Shown: positions 27,639-36,840, counted from the stretch's first letter. The stretch: 64,000 nucleotides of DNA from Iodidimonas muriae (GCF_014647255.1 NZ_BMOV01000001.1:116275-180274), one strand, 5' to 3'. Program-made: numbers and translations. The notes: generated from the letters alone by a model not told the origin.

Positions 27639-27789
27639 TTATGCAATAGACTGCATAAATAGCAATGAAATTCTATGCCACTATGGTTGAATAAAGGCTC
27701 GGTCCACGTTTTTGCATCTGGCGGTTATTGCGCCCTGACGCAGGAGCAGAGATTATAGAAGCCGCGTCTATCAAGGGGAGACTGACACC

Positions 27790-29034
27790 GTGCCGGCCAT
27801 TCGCATCAAGCTGTCTTTGATCGCAACATATATTACCTTTGCGATTTTGTTGAATTCCGTTGGAACGGTGATCTTGCAATCCATCAACAGTTTCGGGGTG
27901 TCTGAAAGCTCGGCGGCGGTGTTGGAAGGGTTCAAGGATATTTCCATTGCGGTGGTGTCGTTTCTGGTGGCTTCTTTTTTGCCGCGCTTTGGTTATCGCA
28001 AATCCATGATCGTCGGACTATTTTTGGTGATGCTGGCCTGTCTTTCCATGCCTGTCGCCAATAGCTTTTTTGCCACCAAGATGATGTTCATGTGTGTGGG
28101 CATCGCCTTTGCCTTGGTGAAGGTGTCGGTCTATTCCTCCATCGGGCTGATTGCAAAAGACCGATATGAACATGCGGGCTTCATGAATGTGCTTGAAGGC
28201 ATGTTCATGGTGGGGGTTTTGGGCGGCTATTGGGTATTTGGGTTCTTTATCGGTGATGGATCGGATAGCGGGCCGGGTTGGCTGGATGTGTATTGGGTGC
28301 TGGCGGGCCTGTGTGCGCTCAATATTGTGCTTTTGGCTTCAACACCAATGGATGAACGTGGCAGCCGGGCGGAAAGTACCGGCATTGTCGATGATTTTCG
28401 CAAGATGCTGCGCCTTGTGGCCCTGCCTATGGTTCTGGTGTTTGTGCTTTCTGCCTTTCTTTATGTCTTGATCGAGCAAGGCATCGGCACATGGCTTCCC
28501 AATTTCAACAACAAGGTGCTCAATTTGCCCTCGGATATGAGTGTGCAGGCCACCAGCATTTTTGCCGCGTCTTTGGCCGTGGGGCGGTTGAGCGCCGGGG
28601 TTGTTTTGCGCAAAATCAATTGGTATCCGGTGCTTAATATTTGTGTGGTGGCCATGGCGGCCCTGGTGATCTTGACATTGCCTTTGACCGAAGGACTGGA
28701 AGGCCAAACGGTGAGCAATTGGCTTGAAGCGCCCATTGCCGCCTTTATTTTTCCGATGATCGGCCTGTTTATGGCGCCCATTTATCCGGCCATCAATTCG
28801 GTGATTTTAAGCACATTGCCCACGGCAAAACATTCCTCCATGACGGGCCTGATTGTTATTTTTTCGGCTTTGGGCGGCACCACGGGATCGCTGATTACAG
28901 GACGGGTCTTTGAAGCCTTTGATGGTCAGACGGCCTTTTATCTGTCGATCTTTCCCATGGCGGTCATTCTGGGATGTTTATATGTGTTCCGCCGCAGTGT
29001 TGACCGGTTTTCTGCTAAAACGGCGGCGGCTTGA
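27790..29034 (+). CDS. MFS sugar permease (FucP/maltose-permease-like)
   Basis: Protein of 414 residues with twelve predicted helices. The loop 2-3 motif is weak (LPRFGYRKSMIVG) and resembles the FHS (fucose/glucose/galactose) subfamily, as does GLFMAPIYPAINSVILS. The GTG start at 27790 has AAGGGGAG upstream. It should carry maltose or glucose across the inner membrane for the GH65 and GH13 enzymes. Substrate inferred from context and shared operator. Confidence 0.85.
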   Translation: MPAIRIKLSLIATYITFAILLNSVGTVILQSINSFGVSESSAAVLEGFKDISIAVVSFLVASFLPRFGYRKSMIVGLFLVMLACLSMPVANSFFATKMMFMCVGIAFALVKVSVYSSIGLIAKDRYEHAGFMNVLEGMFMVGVLGGYWVFGFFIGDGSDSGPGWLDVYWVLAGLCALNIVLLASTPMDERGSRAESTGIVDDFRKMLRLVALPMVLVFVLSAFLYVLIEQGIGTWLPNFNNKVLNLPSDMSVQATSIFAASLAVGRLSAGVVLRKINWYPVLNICVVAMAALVILTLPLTEGLEGQTVSNWLEAPIAAFIFPMIGLFMAPIYPAINSVILSTLPTAKHSSMTGLIVIFSALGGTTGSLITGRVFEAFDGQTAFYLSIFPMAVILGCLYVFRRSVDRFSAKTAAA

Positions 29035-29190
29035 ACGGGTAAGGGGGAAAATTCCAGTCTGCGGATTTTGTAAAAAATCGGGGCTTAACTTGTTGATTTG
29101 CAAACGCGGCAAGAGTTGATAATCTGCCCTTGAATACTGCTGGAAGATGAGGCCGGCAGGCGTTGCATATGGGCTGATTGACACTTCTTT

Positions 29191-30243
29191 ATGGACAAAA
29201 AAACATTCGTTGAAAGAGCCACATTCGGGGATCGTCCGCTTTACCGGCTGGAAGATCTGGCTGAATTGGCAGGCGTATCCATTTCCACAGTGTCGCGGGC
29301 GCTGAACAACTCCGATCTGGTGAGCGAACGCACAAAGGCGCGTATCCGCCAGATTGCGCAAACCCATAATTATGCAGGCCGCCTGCGCGACAAACTGGAC
29401 CCTGTGCGCCCCACCTCGCGGACGATTTCTGCGGTCATCCCGCCGCCACAGGGCCGGGATCAGCGCATTTCCGATCCGTTTTTGCTCGATCTATTGGGTG
29501 GGCTGGCGGATCAGATGATCGAGCGCGATTGTGATCTGTTGATCTCCCATGTGATGCCAAGCGATCTGGACGGCATGTTATCGCTGCTAAGCTCCGGCCG
29601 GTCGGACGGGTTGATCTTTCTGGGCCAAAGCACAGTGCATGAGGATCTCAACAGCTTGGCGGATCGGGGCGTACCGTTTGTGGTGTGGGGGGCGCGATTG
29701 CCCAATCAGAAATATTGCACCGTTGGCAGTGACAATCTGAAAGGCGGCCACCGGGCTGCCAGCCATTTGGTCAGGCTGGGGCGGCGGCGCATAGCCTTTA
29801 TCGGTGATGTGGAGCCGCCGGAGCTGCGTTTGCGCTTTGAAGGCTATAAGCAGGCTTTGGAAGATGCGGGTCTTGCTTTTGACCCTGATCTTGTGCGGCC
29901 TGCGCATTTCTATCTGGAGTCCGCCATGGAAGCGGTGGAATCCCTGTTGGAAAGCGGCACAGAATTCGACGGTATCGTGGCCGCCAGTGATCTGATCGCT
30001 ATTGGTGCCGTGCGCGGCCTGATGAAAAGCGGCATGCGCGTGCCCGAAGATGTGTCGGTTGTGGGCTATGATGATGTGCGCATGGCCGCCTATTCCAGCC
30101 CGGCACTGACCACTATCAGTCAGGATGTGGGAAAAGCGGGCCGGTTACTGGTTAGCAAGCTGTTGCGTATTCTCGATGGTCAGGGTGTCCGGTCGGAACT
30201 GTTGCCCACGGAACTGATCGTGCGCGAATCCTGCGGCGCTTGA
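29191..30243 (+). CDS. LacI-family regulator of the alpha-glucan locus (second)
   Basis: Protein of 350 residues, related to the regulator at 23425 but longer at its N-terminus. Helix-turn-helix YRLEDLAELAGVSISTVSRA (about 18-37), an unusual hinge (YAGRLRDKLDPVRP in place of the common NxxARxL pattern), and a sugar-binding domain (RSDGLIFLGQ, VGSDNLKGGHRAASHLV, VSVVGYDDVRMAAYSSPALT). It follows the MFS gene by 156 bp and is convergent with the alpha-glucosidase. It probably controls part of the same locus. Confidence 0.88.
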   Translation: MDKKTFVERATFGDRPLYRLEDLAELAGVSISTVSRALNNSDLVSERTKARIRQIAQTHNYAGRLRDKLDPVRPTSRTISAVIPPPQGRDQRISDPFLLDLLGGLADQMIERDCDLLISHVMPSDLDGMLSLLSSGRSDGLIFLGQSTVHEDLNSLADRGVPFVVWGARLPNQKYCTVGSDNLKGGHRAASHLVRLGRRRIAFIGDVEPPELRLRFEGYKQALEDAGLAFDPDLVRPAHFYLESAMEAVESLLESGTEFDGIVAASDLIAIGAVRGLMKSGMRVPEDVSVVGYDDVRMAAYSSPALTTISQDVGKAGRLLVSKLLRILDGQGVRSELLPTELIVRESCGA

Positions 30244-30271
30244 TTCCTTTTCATCCGGCGTTTTTTCCGTT

Positions 30272-31927
30272 TCATTTCCTTGATAAAATGCACTGGCCAT
30301 AAGGCGGGAGATGGATGCGTCCGTCTTCCAGCGTGCCGGTGCAGCCGGGCAAATCGGTTGCAGTCCACGAGGCTGCAATTTGCGGATGCCAATCCACGGC
30401 CTTTTCTCCCAAATTGAAAGCGCAGAGCAGCCGCTCGCTGCCATCTGTGCGTTCAAAGGCCAAAATGGGTTCCGGGCTTTCAAAAAACCGGATGGTTCCA
30501 TGGATCAAAGCCGGATGGTTTTTGCGGGCGCGCAAAAAAGCCTTCATTTGGGAAAAGGGGGAGTTGGGGTCGTTATATTGCGTATTTGCGGCCAGTTGTG
30601 CGTGCCGGGGGTCTATGGGAAGCCATGGCCGGGCGGTGGAAAAACCGCATTGGGGGGAAGAGGCATCCCACGGCATGGGGGTGCGGGCCCCGTCGCGTCC
30701 CAAAGTATCGGGCCAATTGGCAATGGCTTCGGGATCGCGCAGATATTCAAATGGAACATGCGCTTGCGGCAGGCCCAATTCTTGACCTTGGTAAACAAAG
30801 GCCGTGCCGCGCAGGCAGCATAAAAGGCTGTTGAGCATGGCGGCAAAGCGCGGATCGGTTTCAGCCGGTGCGCCGTCTTTGGATTGTGCCCCCCAGCGCG
30901 AGGCAACGCGGGGCGCATCATGATTGCTGAAAGCCCAGCTTGGCCACGCACTTTGCTCTGTATCCTGCCATGCTTCCAGTGCATCGCGTATCAGCTTGGC
31001 ACTAAGATTTTTGTTTTCGATGAACACGAAGCTATAGGCGGTGTGCAGCCTGTCGGGGCCATTCACATAGGAAATCAATTCATCCAAAGAGCTGTGGTCG
31101 CCAATTTCCGCAACGGTAAACCGATCGTCATAGCGGTCAAGCAAGGCGCGCAACCGGGCGATGAATGTGAAATTTTCCGGTTGCGAGCGGTTATAGAGAT
31201 GGGTTTGGAAATCATAGGGGCGCGAGCCTTTGAGGCCGCTGGGCGGATTGTCGCGCAATTGGGGGTCGTGCATATAGAAATTTGCCGCATCAAGGCGAAA
31301 GCCATCAACGCCGCGATCCAGCCAAAAACGGGCACTTTCCAAAATGGCCGCCTGCACATCCGCATTGTGCAGATTGAGATCGGGCTGTTCGCTCAGGAAA
31401 TTGTGCAGATAATATTGCTTGCGCTGGCCATCCCATGTCCATGCCGGGCCTTTGAACAGGGATTGCCAATTATTGGGCGGGCTGCCATCGGCTTTGGGAT
31501 CGGCCCACACATACCAATCGGCCTTGGGGTTTGTGCGGCTCGAACGGCTTTCTTTAAACCATGAATGTTGATCGGAACTGTGGGAATAGACCTGATCGAT
31601 GATCAGCTTCAGGCCCAATTGATGGGCTTTTTCCAAGACCGCATCGAAATCTTCCAGGGTGCCGAAAATGGGGTCCACATTGCAGTAATCGGCAATGTCA
31701 TAGCCATAATCCCGCATTGGCGAGGTGAAAAACGGAGATATCCAGATCCCGTCCACGCCCAGATCCGCAATATGATCCAGATACCCTAAAATGCCCTTCA
31801 GATCGCCAATCCCGTCACCGGACGCATCTTTGAAACTTCTGGGATAGATCTGGTAAATGACGGCGCCATGCCACCAAGCTGCTTCTGCCTTGCAAGCATC
31901 CGTTTTTGATTGTGGTTGTTTTGTCAT
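30272..31927 (-). CDS. GH13 alpha-glucosidase (oligo-1,6-glucosidase-like)
   Basis: Protein of 551 residues, cytoplasmic (no signal peptide). GH13 regions are visible: IYQIYPRSFKDASGDGIGDL, DQVYSHSSDQHSWF, nucleophile Asp in GVDGFRLDAANFY, acid Glu in TVAEIGDHSSLDE, and FSNHDAPR. This set is typical of subfamily 23/17 exo-alpha-glucosidases that act on maltose and short malto-oligosaccharides. The ATG at 31927 was preferred to an upstream TTG that would add 21 residues. It runs toward the second LacI gene. Confidence 0.9.
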   Translation of the reverse strand: MTKQPQSKTDACKAEAAWWHGAVIYQIYPRSFKDASGDGIGDLKGILGYLDHIADLGVDGIWISPFFTSPMRDYGYDIADYCNVDPIFGTLEDFDAVLEKAHQLGLKLIIDQVYSHSSDQHSWFKESRSSRTNPKADWYVWADPKADGSPPNNWQSLFKGPAWTWDGQRKQYYLHNFLSEQPDLNLHNADVQAAILESARFWLDRGVDGFRLDAANFYMHDPQLRDNPPSGLKGSRPYDFQTHLYNRSQPENFTFIARLRALLDRYDDRFTVAEIGDHSSLDELISYVNGPDRLHTAYSFVFIENKNLSAKLIRDALEAWQDTEQSAWPSWAFSNHDAPRVASRWGAQSKDGAPAETDPRFAAMLNSLLCCLRGTAFVYQGQELGLPQAHVPFEYLRDPEAIANWPDTLGRDGARTPMPWDASSPQCGFSTARPWLPIDPRHAQLAANTQYNDPNSPFSQMKAFLRARKNHPALIHGTIRFFESPEPILAFERTDGSERLLCAFNLGEKAVDWHPQIAASWTATDLPGCTGTLEDGRIHLPPYGQCILSRK

Positions 31928-31969
31928 ATGCGCCTGTTTCAGTGGAAGCCTGTGGGATGGTTCGATATA

Positions 31970-32020
31970 GAAATTTGCAAGGAAGGGCAATATTTGCAGA
32001 AATTTTGCAATTTCTTTTGC
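31970..32020. promoter_or_regulatory. Cluster of TTGCA half-sites before the alpha-glucosidase gene
   Basis: TTTGCA-type half-sites occur at about 31974, 31993, 32004 and 32015, including TTGCA...TGCAA with a 7-bp spacer (31994-32010). The same half-sites form a palindrome before the amylase (34059-34074) and an 8-bp TTTGCAAA before the second LacI gene (29097). This may be a second operator type; support is weak. Confidence 0.3.
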
Positions 32021-32046
32021 ATCAGCCGGTGGCGTGTCGGATACGT

Positions 32047-34011
32047 TTATTCTTCATCGGCAGAGGTCCAGAGACCGAAAGACAAAGCGGGCAAGGTGGC
32101 GGTAACGGATGCGCCGTCCCCTTTTGCGGCAACTGATCCATCGCCCATCAGGCGCACCCAGCGCTTTGCGCCTATATCCCCGTCCATATGGAATCCGGCG
32201 CTGTCCGCATTGCGTGCCGTGTTGAGCACCACCAGAACCTCTTTGCCGGAGTGGCGGTCTTTGCGGGAAAAGGCAAAAAGGCCGGGGCTATCTTTGGCAT
32301 AGCGGGTGATCTGCTTTCCTTGGCGCAGGGCCGGATGGCGGTGATATAGCGCGGCAAACTCAACCAATGTGCGGTAAAGGGGATGCTTGGTGTCGAAATT
32401 ATCTATGGCCGTGCTTTGGCTGCTGCCAAGCAAGCGGTTGTCGTTATAAATATCCACAAGGCTGGGAAACATATCTTCCCGCGCATCCTGATCGCGGCCA
32501 TCGCCGGTAAAGCCCTGCTCGTCACCATAATAAATCACCGGCACGCCGCGCGCGAAATACATCAAGGCATAGGCAAGGCGGACGCGTTTCATCAGCATGT
32601 CTTCATCGGCATCGGCGCCGAACTGGCTGATCAGGAAATGCCCCAACCGTCCCATATCGTGATTGCCCAGAAAGGTGGGCAACAGCCCTGCATGGCTCCA
32701 ATCCGTGTCGTATAAAGTGTCTTGGTCGAAAAGCTGTGCAAGCAGCCGGGTGGGGCCGTTTTCCACCAGCACTTTTTGGGCAACGGATTGAAAGCCGAAA
32801 TCCAGCACGGCGGGTAGTTTCCCTTCGCGGACAAAACGGCTCAGATTGTTGGGGTCCGGATCATAAACCTCGCCGAATACATAGAAATTCTCGATGCCTT
32901 TGGAGGCGGCAAAAGCGCGAATTTCAGGAATAAAGGATTGCCAGAAGCTCATATTGACATGGCGAGTGGTGTCGATACGGAAGCCATCGATGCCGAATTC
33001 TTCGATCCAGTATTTGTAGATCTCCGTCATGCCCGAAAGAACGCGGGGATGTTCGGTGAAAAGATCGTCAAGGCCGGAAAAATCGCCATTCAAGGCGCTT
33101 TCTGCCTCCATGCCGAAATTGCCTCGATTGTGATAGTAAATCGGGTCATTAAGCCAGTGCGGCACTTTCACATCGGTTTCTGCCTTGGGCACAAAGGGCG
33201 TATAGGCCCAGCGTGTATCCGTTAGATGGGCGAAGTTTTCCGCCGTTTGTAATGCCGGTCCATCGCCTTTGAAGCCTTTGTTGATGGCGGGGCCATCGGG
33301 GCTGCCGAGAGTGGTATAGGGATAGTCGGCAAGGCTGCGATAGGAGCAGTCGCCCGTTCCTTGGCATTCACGATATTGAATGACGTCCGCTGTGTGGTTG
33401 GTGATGATATCGAAAATGATCTTGATGCCGCGCTGATGGGCGGCGCTCACCAAATTCTTGAGATCCTGATTGGTGCCGAAATGCGGATCGATTTGTGTGA
33501 AATCGGTGATCCAATAGCCGTGATAAGCGGCGGATTCCTGGCCTTTGGGACCTTGCACCGGCTTGTTTTTGAAAATCGGGGCCATCCAGATGGCTGTAAC
33601 CCCTAGATTTTCAAGATAATCGAGCTTTTGCAAAACGCCGGGTATGTCGCCGCCATGATAAAAGCCTTTATGGGTGGGATCAAAGCCATGGTCCAGCTTG
33701 CCGCCCGATATGCCACCGCGATCATTGCCTGTGTCGCCATTGAAAAATCGGTCCGGCAGCAGAAAATAGACAATGTCGTCTTCAATGGGGCGGGCGCGGA
33801 CATCGGATATGGATGGCGCGGGGGGAGTGGCTGCAGCCTTTATGCTCTGGCTACTGCTATGGCCGGATGCAACAGAATTTTCAGACTCATCTGCATGATC
33901 TTTTGCCCCGCCACATGCGGCCAAACCAAGCGCCAGAACAGGGGCTAGAAACAGGTTTTTATTGAAGATTCCGAATGGCTTTTCCGCGCCATATTTCTTT
34001 AAAACATCCAT
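32047..34011 (-). CDS. Exported GH13 alpha-amylase (lipoprotein)
   Basis: Protein of 654 residues. The ATG at 34011, after AAGGGGCGG, begins a lipoprotein signal (FLAPVLALGLAACGG, lipid Cys at about residue 32). A low-complexity linker precedes the catalytic domain: DIVYFLLPDRFFNGD, FDIITNHTADV, nucleophile Asp in FGIDGFRIDTTRHVN, acid Glu in FYVFGEVYDPD, and FLGNHDMGRLG. It should cut starch or malto-oligosaccharides at the cell surface or in the periplasm, feeding the TonB receptor, MFS permease and GH65/GH13 enzymes. Confidence 0.92.
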   Translation of the reverse strand: MDVLKKYGAEKPFGIFNKNLFLAPVLALGLAACGGAKDHADESENSVASGHSSSQSIKAAATPPAPSISDVRARPIEDDIVYFLLPDRFFNGDTGNDRGGISGGKLDHGFDPTHKGFYHGGDIPGVLQKLDYLENLGVTAIWMAPIFKNKPVQGPKGQESAAYHGYWITDFTQIDPHFGTNQDLKNLVSAAHQRGIKIIFDIITNHTADVIQYRECQGTGDCSYRSLADYPYTTLGSPDGPAINKGFKGDGPALQTAENFAHLTDTRWAYTPFVPKAETDVKVPHWLNDPIYYHNRGNFGMEAESALNGDFSGLDDLFTEHPRVLSGMTEIYKYWIEEFGIDGFRIDTTRHVNMSFWQSFIPEIRAFAASKGIENFYVFGEVYDPDPNNLSRFVREGKLPAVLDFGFQSVAQKVLVENGPTRLLAQLFDQDTLYDTDWSHAGLLPTFLGNHDMGRLGHFLISQFGADADEDMLMKRVRLAYALMYFARGVPVIYYGDEQGFTGDGRDQDAREDMFPSLVDIYNDNRLLGSSQSTAIDNFDTKHPLYRTLVEFAALYHRHPALRQGKQITRYAKDSPGLFAFSRKDRHSGKEVLVVLNTARNADSAGFHMDGDIGAKRWVRLMGDGSVAAKGDGASVTATLPALSFGLWTSADEE

Positions 34012-34058
34012 GATCCGCCCCTTGATCGTCAGTGAATTCTCGTTGTTTTGAAAAATTT

Positions 34059-34074
34059 TTGCATTTTCATGCAA
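34059..34074. promoter_or_regulatory. Palindrome before the alpha-amylase gene (TTGCAT-N4-ATGCAA)
   Basis: A perfect 6+4+6 palindrome 48 bp upstream of the amylase start, followed by an ATGCAA half-site (about 34089). It is a candidate site for the second LacI regulator; it differs from TGAAATNNATTTCA. Confidence 0.4.
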
Positions 34075-34216
34075 TATTGACAAGAAAAATGCAAAAAGAC
34101 GCGCCATCAAAAATATGCTCGCGATGTCGTGGCCCAGTGGTGACTTTACCTTGACGCGAAAGCGGGCATAATTGGACATCTCATTCTTTTATGGCGCTTT
34201 TGGCAAAGGGGCGGAT

Positions 34217-35512
34217 ATGTCAGAGCAAGAAAAAACCCCCATTTCAGACTTTTATGCCAAAGATCCGATCAAGGCGGATCAGCAAGTGTTCGGGCGAAAA
34301 AGCCATGCGGACAGGCGCGGATTTCTGCGTGGTGCAGGGCTTGCGGCTTTGGGTGCGGCCCTTGGATCGGGCATGGTGTTTCACCGCAATTTCCCTGCAG
34401 GATTGATCCCCCAGGCCTTGGCCGATGCCAGCGTGGTTCCCGGCAAGGACGGGCTGGTGATTCTTAATGACCGGCCAATGAATGCGGAAACCCCGGCGCA
34501 TTTGCTTGATGATACCATCACTCCCATTTCGCGGCATTTCATCCGCAATAACGGTATTCCGCCACAAGATATGGCCGCACATGGTTGGGAAATGCGGGTC
34601 GATGGCTTTGTGGACCGGCCCTTGGCGCTTTCCATCACTGATTTGCGCCGCGATTTCGAGGTGGTCAGCCGGCAATTGGTGATTGAATGTGGCGGCAATG
34701 GCCGGGCCTTTTTCGATCCCGGTGCCAGTGGCAATCAATGGACAGTGGGGGCGGTTGCCTGTGCGGAATGGACGGGGGTGCGCCTTGCAGATGTATTGAA
34801 AGCCGCAGGCGTGCAAAAGGAAGCGATCTATACCGCCCATGAGGGGGCGGATATGCATTTGTCGGGCGATCGCGCCAAACGGCCCCTGTCGCGCGGCGTG
34901 CCGATCGAAAAAGCCATGGACCCGAATAATCTGATCGCTTTCGGGATGAATGGCGGCGACATCCATCCGATGAATGGCGCACCTTTGCGGCTTGTTGTTC
35001 CCGGATGGCCGGGAAGCTGTTCCCAAAAATGGCTGACCCGCATCACCTTGCGCGATCAGGTGCATGATGGTGCGAAAATGACAGGCACCAGTTACCGCAT
35101 ACCGCGCTATCCGGTGGCACCGGGAACGGATGTGCCGGTGGAAGATTTCGAAATTATCGAGGCCATGCCGGTAAAATCCCTGATTACCCATCCGGTGGAT
35201 GGTATCAAGCTGTCGCGTTCTTCATTGGAGGTGCGTGGCCACGCATGGGCCGGGAACGGCAAAGTGTCCAAGATGCATGTAAGCCATGATTTCGGGGCCA
35301 CATGGCAACGCGCCGATCTGGATGAACCGGCCAATCCCTTTGCATGGCAGCACTGGCGGGCAAGTCTCACTTTCCCAAAGCCCGGCTATTACGAAATTTG
35401 GGCAAAAGCCACCGATGACCATGGGGTTTCGCAGCCCTTTACCATCGGCTGGAACCCCAAAGGGTATCTCAATAATTTCTATCATCGCATTGCCGTTACG
35501 GTGACGGAATGA
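34217..35512 (+). CDS. Sulfite dehydrogenase-like molybdopterin oxidoreductase (SorA type)
   Basis: Protein of 431 residues with a Tat signal (ADRRGFLRGAGLAALGAALG, about 30-50). The sulfite oxidase-family molybdopterin domain carries the molybdenum-ligand Cys in VIECGGNGRAFF and GWPGSCSQKWLTRITL. The C-terminal Mo-co dimerisation domain contains the region KMHVSHDFGATWQRADL. The ATG at 34217 follows AAGGGGCGG. The heme-protein gene downstream overlaps its stop, as in SorAB, where sulfite is oxidised to sulfate and electrons go to cytochrome c. A related non-sulfite substrate cannot be excluded. Confidence 0.88.
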   Translation: MSEQEKTPISDFYAKDPIKADQQVFGRKSHADRRGFLRGAGLAALGAALGSGMVFHRNFPAGLIPQALADASVVPGKDGLVILNDRPMNAETPAHLLDDTITPISRHFIRNNGIPPQDMAAHGWEMRVDGFVDRPLALSITDLRRDFEVVSRQLVIECGGNGRAFFDPGASGNQWTVGAVACAEWTGVRLADVLKAAGVQKEAIYTAHEGADMHLSGDRAKRPLSRGVPIEKAMDPNNLIAFGMNGGDIHPMNGAPLRLVVPGWPGSCSQKWLTRITLRDQVHDGAKMTGTSYRIPRYPVAPGTDVPVEDFEIIEAMPVKSLITHPVDGIKLSRSSLEVRGHAWAGNGKVSKMHVSHDFGATWQRADLDEPANPFAWQHWRASLTFPKPGYYEIWAKATDDHGVSQPFTIGWNPKGYLNNFYHRIAVTVTE

Positions 35513-35856
35513 AGCTTTTGATCATTGGCCTTTGGGCGTGTTTTTTCGCCGCAGCCCCCGCTTCTGCGCAAGAGCCGCAAAAGACAGACGACGAGATGGA
35601 TATGCCGCCCGATATGGCTGCCATGGTGGCGGGCGAGGGTAGGGAAACCAGCTATTATCTGTGTTCGGGCTGTCATTCCACCAAACTTGTAACCCAGCAG
35701 CGCTTGAGCCGGGATCGCTGGGCGTATTTGCTGGATTGGATGACAAAAGAACAAGGCATGGCGGAACTGGATGCGGAGAGCCGCACGATAATCCTTGATT
35801 ATCTCAGCACCGCTTATGGCCCTTCAACCACACAGCGCAAAACCCAAAGGCGGTAG
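35509..35856 (+). CDS. Small c-type cytochrome subunit (SorB-like)
   Basis: Protein of 115 residues with a signal peptide (ending AAPASAQ) and one heme-binding motif, CSGCH (residues about 52-56). A methionine in LLDWMTKEQGM could be the second axial ligand. It starts on the ATGA overlap with the molybdopterin subunit, as in sorAB operons, so it probably accepts electrons from that enzyme. Confidence 0.85.
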   Translation: MKLLIIGLWACFFAAAPASAQEPQKTDDEMDMPPDMAAMVAGEGRETSYYLCSGCHSTKLVTQQRLSRDRWAYLLDWMTKEQGMAELDAESRTIILDYLSTAYGPSTTQRKTQRR

Positions 35857-35881
35857 GGCGGGTTTCAAAAGCCTCCCTGCC
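35852..35881 (+). terminator. Hairpin at the end of the sorAB-like operon
   Basis: GGTAGGGCGG and CCTCCCTGCC pair with one mismatch and one wobble around a 10-base loop that overlaps the stop codon of the cytochrome gene. No T run follows, so it may only stabilise the transcript end. Confidence 0.35.
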
Positions 35882-35883
35882 AT

Positions 35884-35907
35884 CATCCCGAATTTGATTT
35901 AGGATTA
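35884..35907. repeat. Intergenic palindromic repeat, copy 1
   Basis: CATCCCGAATTTGATTTAGGAT is an imperfect palindrome. A near copy lies at 36744. Elements of this kind are common between genes in alphaproteobacteria. Confidence 0.6.
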
Positions 35908-36004
35908 AGGTTCTTTATTTCCATAATTTTATGTCGATGCCAGCATAGATTCCGAACCAAGCTCTGGTATTGGTGAGGATAGATATGCGTAAAAAGGAAA
36001 CGGC

Positions 36005-36688
36005 ATGATTTATCGAATTTTCGGTGCGCTTTTTTTGATGGTTTTTTCTTCTGCCGGGTTTGCTCAGGACCCTGCCGCCCTTCAGACATTCAAGGAAAGC
36101 TACAAGGAACAACGCGCGGTTCTGGCGGATGTGCAGTGCGCGATAGAGGATATTGCTTGTATCGATCAGGAATTGGGGCTTCGGTTCGATCTCGATCAAT
36201 TTTCACGCAGTGGGATCACGCTTTTTTGCTCTGGTAAAGAAGGAAAGGAATCCAACGATTGTTGGGCGGAGATTTTTAGAGATTATATTACTCCGGTTGA
36301 TAAAGAAAATTTACAACGTGTAAGCGATATTCTGGAGCAATATGGCTATGTGTCGGCTCCGCTCTGGTCTGATAAAGCAGAACAGGCTGTTTGGTTTGTG
36401 GTTCAACATATGCCGCCGGAGACGGATCCCGATTTGATGGCTTTGATTCTGCCCAAGGTGAAAGAATCTGTCGAGCAGGGGCGTTTGACCGGCTGGCATT
36501 ATGCCGCCATGTATGATCGGCATGAGCGATATCAAGGCCGTGATCAGCTTTATGGGACGCAGTTTTTGCGAGACGGTGGTGTCTATGTGCCAGCCCCGAT
36601 GCAAGACCCCGAGGGCGTTGATGCGCGTCGCGCCGCCCTTGGTATGGAAACACTTGCGGAGAAGCTTGAGAAATTCAATAGCCGCTGA
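36005..36688 (+). CDS. Exported protein of unknown function (possibly DUF6624-like)
   Basis: Protein of 227 residues with a clear signal peptide (MIYRIFGALFLMVF, cleavage near SSAGFAQ). The C-terminal half (HYAAMYDRHERYQGRDQLYGTQF) resembles proteins annotated DUF6624, whose members often have this YGTQ pattern. Four cysteines lie in the N-terminal half (VQCAIEDIACID, LFCSG, NDCW). Function unknown. The gene is flanked on both sides by copies of the same intergenic repeat. Confidence 0.75.
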   Translation: MIYRIFGALFLMVFSSAGFAQDPAALQTFKESYKEQRAVLADVQCAIEDIACIDQELGLRFDLDQFSRSGITLFCSGKEGKESNDCWAEIFRDYITPVDKENLQRVSDILEQYGYVSAPLWSDKAEQAVWFVVQHMPPETDPDLMALILPKVKESVEQGRLTGWHYAAMYDRHERYQGRDQLYGTQFLRDGGVYVPAPMQDPEGVDARRAALGMETLAEKLEKFNSR

Positions 36689-36743
36689 CGGAAGATGAGA
36701 GAGAGCTCCTCCGGTTGCAGCTCTGCTATCATCCATCCGCCGT

Positions 36744-36768
36744 CATCCTGAATTTGATTTGGGGATTA
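36744..36768. repeat. Intergenic palindromic repeat, copy 2
   Basis: CATCCTGAATTTGATTTGGG and the following GATTA match copy 1 at 35884 in the same orientation. The two copies bracket the unknown gene at 36005. Confidence 0.6.
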
Positions 36769-36840
36769 TTGAAGTCTGGGAAAGATTTAGGAAGGGCTGT
36801 TTCTTTATAAAGAGCGCCCTTCCTTGAAGATATCGTTCGC

